A stretch of DNA of 64,000 nucleotides, taken from Streptomyces roseoviridis (GTDB lineage: Bacteria > Actinomycetota > Actinomycetes > Streptomycetales > Streptomycetaceae). This document shows, piece by piece, positions 61,793-64,000 of the stretch. Location: assembly GCF_039535235.1 (NCBI RefSeq), contig NZ_BAAAWU010000001.1, forward strand, positions 5,084,001 through 5,148,000. The letters are read 5' to 3'. Numbering within the stretch: position 1 is the first letter of the stretch; each line of letters opens with the position of its first letter. Both the position numbers and the translations under genes were made by a program. A model generated the notes under the pieces. It was given only the letters and a program-made list of their open reading frames with translations. It did not search any database and was not told the origin of the DNA.

Positions 61793-61798
61793 CGGATC

Positions 61799-62161
61799 AT
61801 GACACTCAACCGCGAGCACGACGACCTCGGCGCAGAGGACCTCAAGATCATCACGCTGGCGCGCAGCGCCCGCGCCCGCAACGGGGTCGCGGAGGGCGCG
61901 GCGGTACGGGACGAGACCGGGCGGACGTATGTCGCCGGGACCGTCGCCCTGGAGTCGCTCAAGCTGAGCGCGCTCCAGACGGCGGTCGCCATGGCCGTGG
62001 CCAGTGGCGCCCAGTCGCTGGAGGCCGCGGCCGTCGTCTCCACCGCCGAGGCCGCGTCCGACGCGGACCGCGCGGCGGTGCGGGACCTGGGCGGGCCGGA
62101 GACCCCGGTGCTGCTCGCGGGTCCCGACGGGCGGCTTCGGGTGGCGGTCACGGCGGGCTGA
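61799..62161 (+). CDS. Cytidine deaminase-like protein lacking the zinc site
   Basis: 120 residues whose pattern (ARSARARNGVAEGAAVRDETG, then TYVAGTVALESLKLSALQTAVAMAVASGA) aligns with the N-terminal half of cytidine deaminases. The catalytic CAE segment is replaced by Ser57-Ala58-Leu59, and the PCxxC pair is absent; the whole protein has no cysteine. It therefore cannot bind the catalytic zinc in the usual way. It lies after the phoH-ybeY-CNNM-MmcQ set, where streptomycetes usually place it before era. Likely a non-enzymatic or altered-function paralogue. Confidence 0.75.
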   Translation: MTLNREHDDLGAEDLKIITLARSARARNGVAEGAAVRDETGRTYVAGTVALESLKLSALQTAVAMAVASGAQSLEAAAVVSTAEAASDADRAAVRDLGGPETPVLLAGPDGRLRVAVTAG

Positions 62162-62178
62162 ACACCGTACGGACGCGG

Positions 62179-62212
62179 GAGGGGCCCGGCGGCGGCATGC
62201 GCCGGGCCCCTC
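62179..62212 (+). terminator. Terminator after the deaminase-like gene
   Basis: GAGGGGCCCGGC (62179-62190) pairs perfectly with GCCGGGCCCCTC (62201-62212) around a 10-base loop. Confidence 0.85.
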
Positions 62213-62355
62213 GCGCACGACTGCCGCACGGCCCTTGTGCTCTTGTGAAGAATGCGCGTCAATGGCAGCGCGGCCGTCCGACGGTCCGTCAGAAACGCGT
62301 CCTCACGCAGTGCCCGCACCCCTGCGTTCGTCATCGGAAGGGGTACGACCACACC

Positions 62356-62835
62356 ATGAGAAGCAGCAGCACCTTGGGGATCCTCGCGGTGCTCTCCGGA
62401 GCGCTCGCCGCCGCCGGCCTCGCCCTCGCGCCGGGCGCCGCCGCCGTCTCGCCGGGCACGGCCACGGCGACCTACGACTGCGGGTCGTGGGGCGGTGGCG
62501 GTGCCACCCTCACCGCCACGCAGAACGGCACCGCCGCCACGATCACGATCACCTCCGCCGTGAAGACGCCGATCGCGGTCGGCGCCGACCAGATCGGCGC
62601 CACACTCACGATGGCCAAGGCCGGCGGCGGCACCCGGGTCTTCACCGGCAAGAAGAACCCGCCGCTCGCCGCGAACCAGTCGGTCACCATCGGCCCGCTC
62701 GGTGGGACCGTCGCCTCCGGTGACAGGCTCAACTCCTTCTTCGCGGGTACCGCGCTCAAGATGGTGATCTTCGGGGTCACAGTGAACTGCGACGCGCTCA
62801 CCTCTCAGTCCCCCGGGCCCTTCGTGTTCGGCTGA
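62356..62835 (+). CDS. Secreted protein of unknown function
   Basis: 159 residues with a signal peptide (MRSSSTLGILAVLSGALAAA, cleavage near residue 30, AAA-V). The mature part is about 130 residues, beta-rich, Thr/Ala-rich, with two cysteines (Cys42 in DCGSW and the one in NCDAL near 147) suitable for a disulfide. It contains GKKNPPLAANQSV, similar to PKKNPPVPGKG in the next gene. The fold is probably an Ig-like or similar sandwich. ATG 62356 with GGAAGGGG about 13 bases upstream. Confidence 0.75.
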   Translation: MRSSSTLGILAVLSGALAAAGLALAPGAAAVSPGTATATYDCGSWGGGGATLTATQNGTAATITITSAVKTPIAVGADQIGATLTMAKAGGGTRVFTGKKNPPLAANQSVTIGPLGGTVASGDRLNSFFAGTALKMVIFGVTVNCDALTSQSPGPFVFG

Positions 62836-62852
62836 GCTCGTCCCGCACGACC

Positions 62853-62881
62853 GGCCGGTGCCGCCGACGGCGGCACCGGCC
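62853..62881 (+). terminator. Terminator between the two secreted-protein genes
   Basis: GGCCGGTGCCGCC (62853-62865), GAC loop, GGCGGCACCGGCC (62869-62881): 13-bp perfect stem, 18 bases after the stop. Confidence 0.85.
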
Positions 62882-63023
62882 ACCGTTGTGACCTGGGGAA
62901 ACCCCACCCGCCGACCGAACCTGACAGCATCTGATGGGTCATCAGTCGGTGCGTTTCGACTCCCTTGACTTCTCTCGGCCGCCAGCCGTCAATGGCGCCC
63001 TCTCATCCCTCAGGAGGGGCCCC

Positions 63024-64000
63024 ATGGCACTCGACCCACCCCGAGCCGCGGCGCGAAGACGGCGTCGCTGGACCGCCGCCCTCGGCGCCGGCGCGCTCGC
63101 CCTCACCGCGGGCGGAGCACTCGCCACCCCGGCCGGCGCCCTCACCACGGCCGCCGCGCCCGTGGAGTTCGCCACCCGCTGCGTCCCCCCGCCGATCGCC
63201 GGCATCCCGCCCATCGACGGCACCACCACCGCACAGATCACCGTCGACAACGCCGCGCCCAAGGTCGGCGACACCGTCACCGTCACCTACACCGTCACCA
63301 GGCCCGCCGCCTCCAACCCGGTGGACCTCGCCCTCCCCGCCGACATCATGACCCCGAGCGGCACGGTCGCCCTCGGCGGCGCCCAGTCCGGCTCCGTCAC
63401 CGTCACCGGCCCCAAGAAGAACCCGCCCGTCCCCGGCAAGGGCGCCTTCCCGGCGTTCTCCATGACCGGCACCTTCACCGTCACCGCGCCCGGCGCGATC
63501 ACCCTCTCGCCCGGGGACTACAACATCCACACCAGCTACCTCATGGAGCTGGACACCCCCTGCACCGTCAAGAACCCGCCCGCGCCCGTCTCCGAGACCG
63601 TCACCGCCACCGACCGCCCCGACGCCGACGAACGGGCCCTCCGGCTCGACAACGCCTCCGGGGCACCCGGCGTCCGCGTCACCGTCACCGGCAGCGGATT
63701 CACCCCGCTCACCGAGGTCACCGTCACCGGCCGGGCCGGAGCGGCCGAGACCGCCGACCGCATGACCGTCACGACCGACAGCGACGGCGCCTTCGCCGCC
63801 CGCCTGAAGGTCAACGACAAGGCGACCACCGGCATCGTGGCGTACGAGGGCCCCGCCTGGGACCCCGCCAAGGGCGCCGGCCCCGTCCCGTACCAGGTCG
63901 TCGACGACACCCCGGCCCCGCCGAACAGCCAGAAGATCACCACCTCGGTCAGGGCCGGTGAACTGTCCATGACCCAGGCCGGCGACGCCGTCCAGCTCAC
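63024..64000 (+). CDS. Secreted multidomain protein, partial
   Basis: The frame is open from ATG 63024 to the window edge (about 325 residues, 3' end missing). AGGAGG is 5 bases upstream. The N-terminus has a basic run (RRRRRW) then a long hydrophobic signal sequence ending near TPAGALTTAAAP. The first outside module (about 50-190) has two cysteines and PKKNPPVPGKG, paralogous to the preceding protein. A second module from about 195 (RLDNASGAPGVRVTVTGSGFTPLTEVTVTG) resembles IPT/Ig-like repeats. A cell-surface or exported scaffold is likely, with no known function. Confidence 0.8.
   Translation, partial: MALDPPRAAARRRRRWTAALGAGALALTAGGALATPAGALTTAAAPVEFATRCVPPPIAGIPPIDGTTTAQITVDNAAPKVGDTVTVTYTVTRPAASNPVDLALPADIMTPSGTVALGGAQSGSVTVTGPKKNPPVPGKGAFPAFSMTGTFTVTAPGAITLSPGDYNIHTSYLMELDTPCTVKNPPAPVSETVTATDRPDADERALRLDNASGAPGVRVTVTGSGFTPLTEVTVTGRAGAAETADRMTVTTDSDGAFAARLKVNDKATTGIVAYEGPAWDPAKGAGPVPYQVVDDTPAPPNSQKITTSVRAGELSMTQAGDAVQL

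Overview
The window is chromosomal DNA from a Streptomyces or a very close actinobacterium. Base composition is strongly GC-rich with G or C at nearly every third codon position. GTG and TTG starts are frequent, neighbouring genes often share ATGA or GTGA start-stop overlaps, and TANNNT -10 boxes repeatedly sit 6-8 bases before a start codon. Gene order is the streptomycete core order (proA, nadD, LCP protein, rsfS, leuS, degV, comEA, comEC, holA, rpsT, lepA, hemW, hrcA, dnaJ, rsmE, phoH, ybeY, CNNM protein, cytidine deaminase-like). I found no insertion sequence, prophage, CRISPR array or large biosynthetic cluster. No stretch above about 300 bases lacks a gene.

1-9313: a cell-surface glycopolymer locus. 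A minus-strand set carries dTDP-rhamnose genes (rfbB, rfbD), a flippase-like membrane protein, a DUF2304 protein and three family-2 glycosyltransferases, the last cut by the window edge. Divergent rfbA and rfbC complete dTDP-L-rhamnose synthesis, and galE follows. 9389-20146: proline genes proB and proA around a small conserved gene, two related membrane proteins, an M48 protease, two tiny membrane proteins, nadD, an LCP-type protein, rsfS, a histidine phosphatase that appears to start at CTG, and a tRNA-Ala(GGC). 20303-25402: a small zinc-ribbon protein, a GT87 glycosyltransferase, two more identical tRNA-Ala(GGC) genes, and leuS preceded by a leucine leader peptide and an intrinsic terminator, a clear attenuator.

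25536-41190: a membrane coiled-coil protein, DegV, comEA-comEC (comEA holds the only in-frame TTA codon I found), a winged-helix regulator with its MFS exporter, a YceI protein, holA, rpsT, lepA, a long-chain acyl-CoA synthetase and hemW. 41261-49482: DUF3097, an MBL hydrolase, hrcA-dnaJ behind a CIRCE operator, nitronate monooxygenase, rsmE, a HIT protein, an RNase Z-like enzyme and an adenine deaminase-type enzyme. 49457-53698 looks accessory: an ABC-F protein behind two strong palindromes, DoxX and a divergent MarR regulator sharing a palindrome, and an MFS transporter. 53960-58463: a PfkB kinase, then phoH-ybeY-CNNM-MmcQ. 58465-61757: an MFS exporter divergent from an XRE regulator, and a lipoprotein. 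61799-64000: a cytidine deaminase-like protein without any cysteine, and two related secreted proteins, the second cut by the right edge.

The most notable items are the leuS attenuator with an apparently leaderless leader peptide, the TTA codon in comEA, the probable CTG start, four palindromic operator regions and the deaminase-like pseudoenzyme. I did not find a convincing wholly new multi-gene system.
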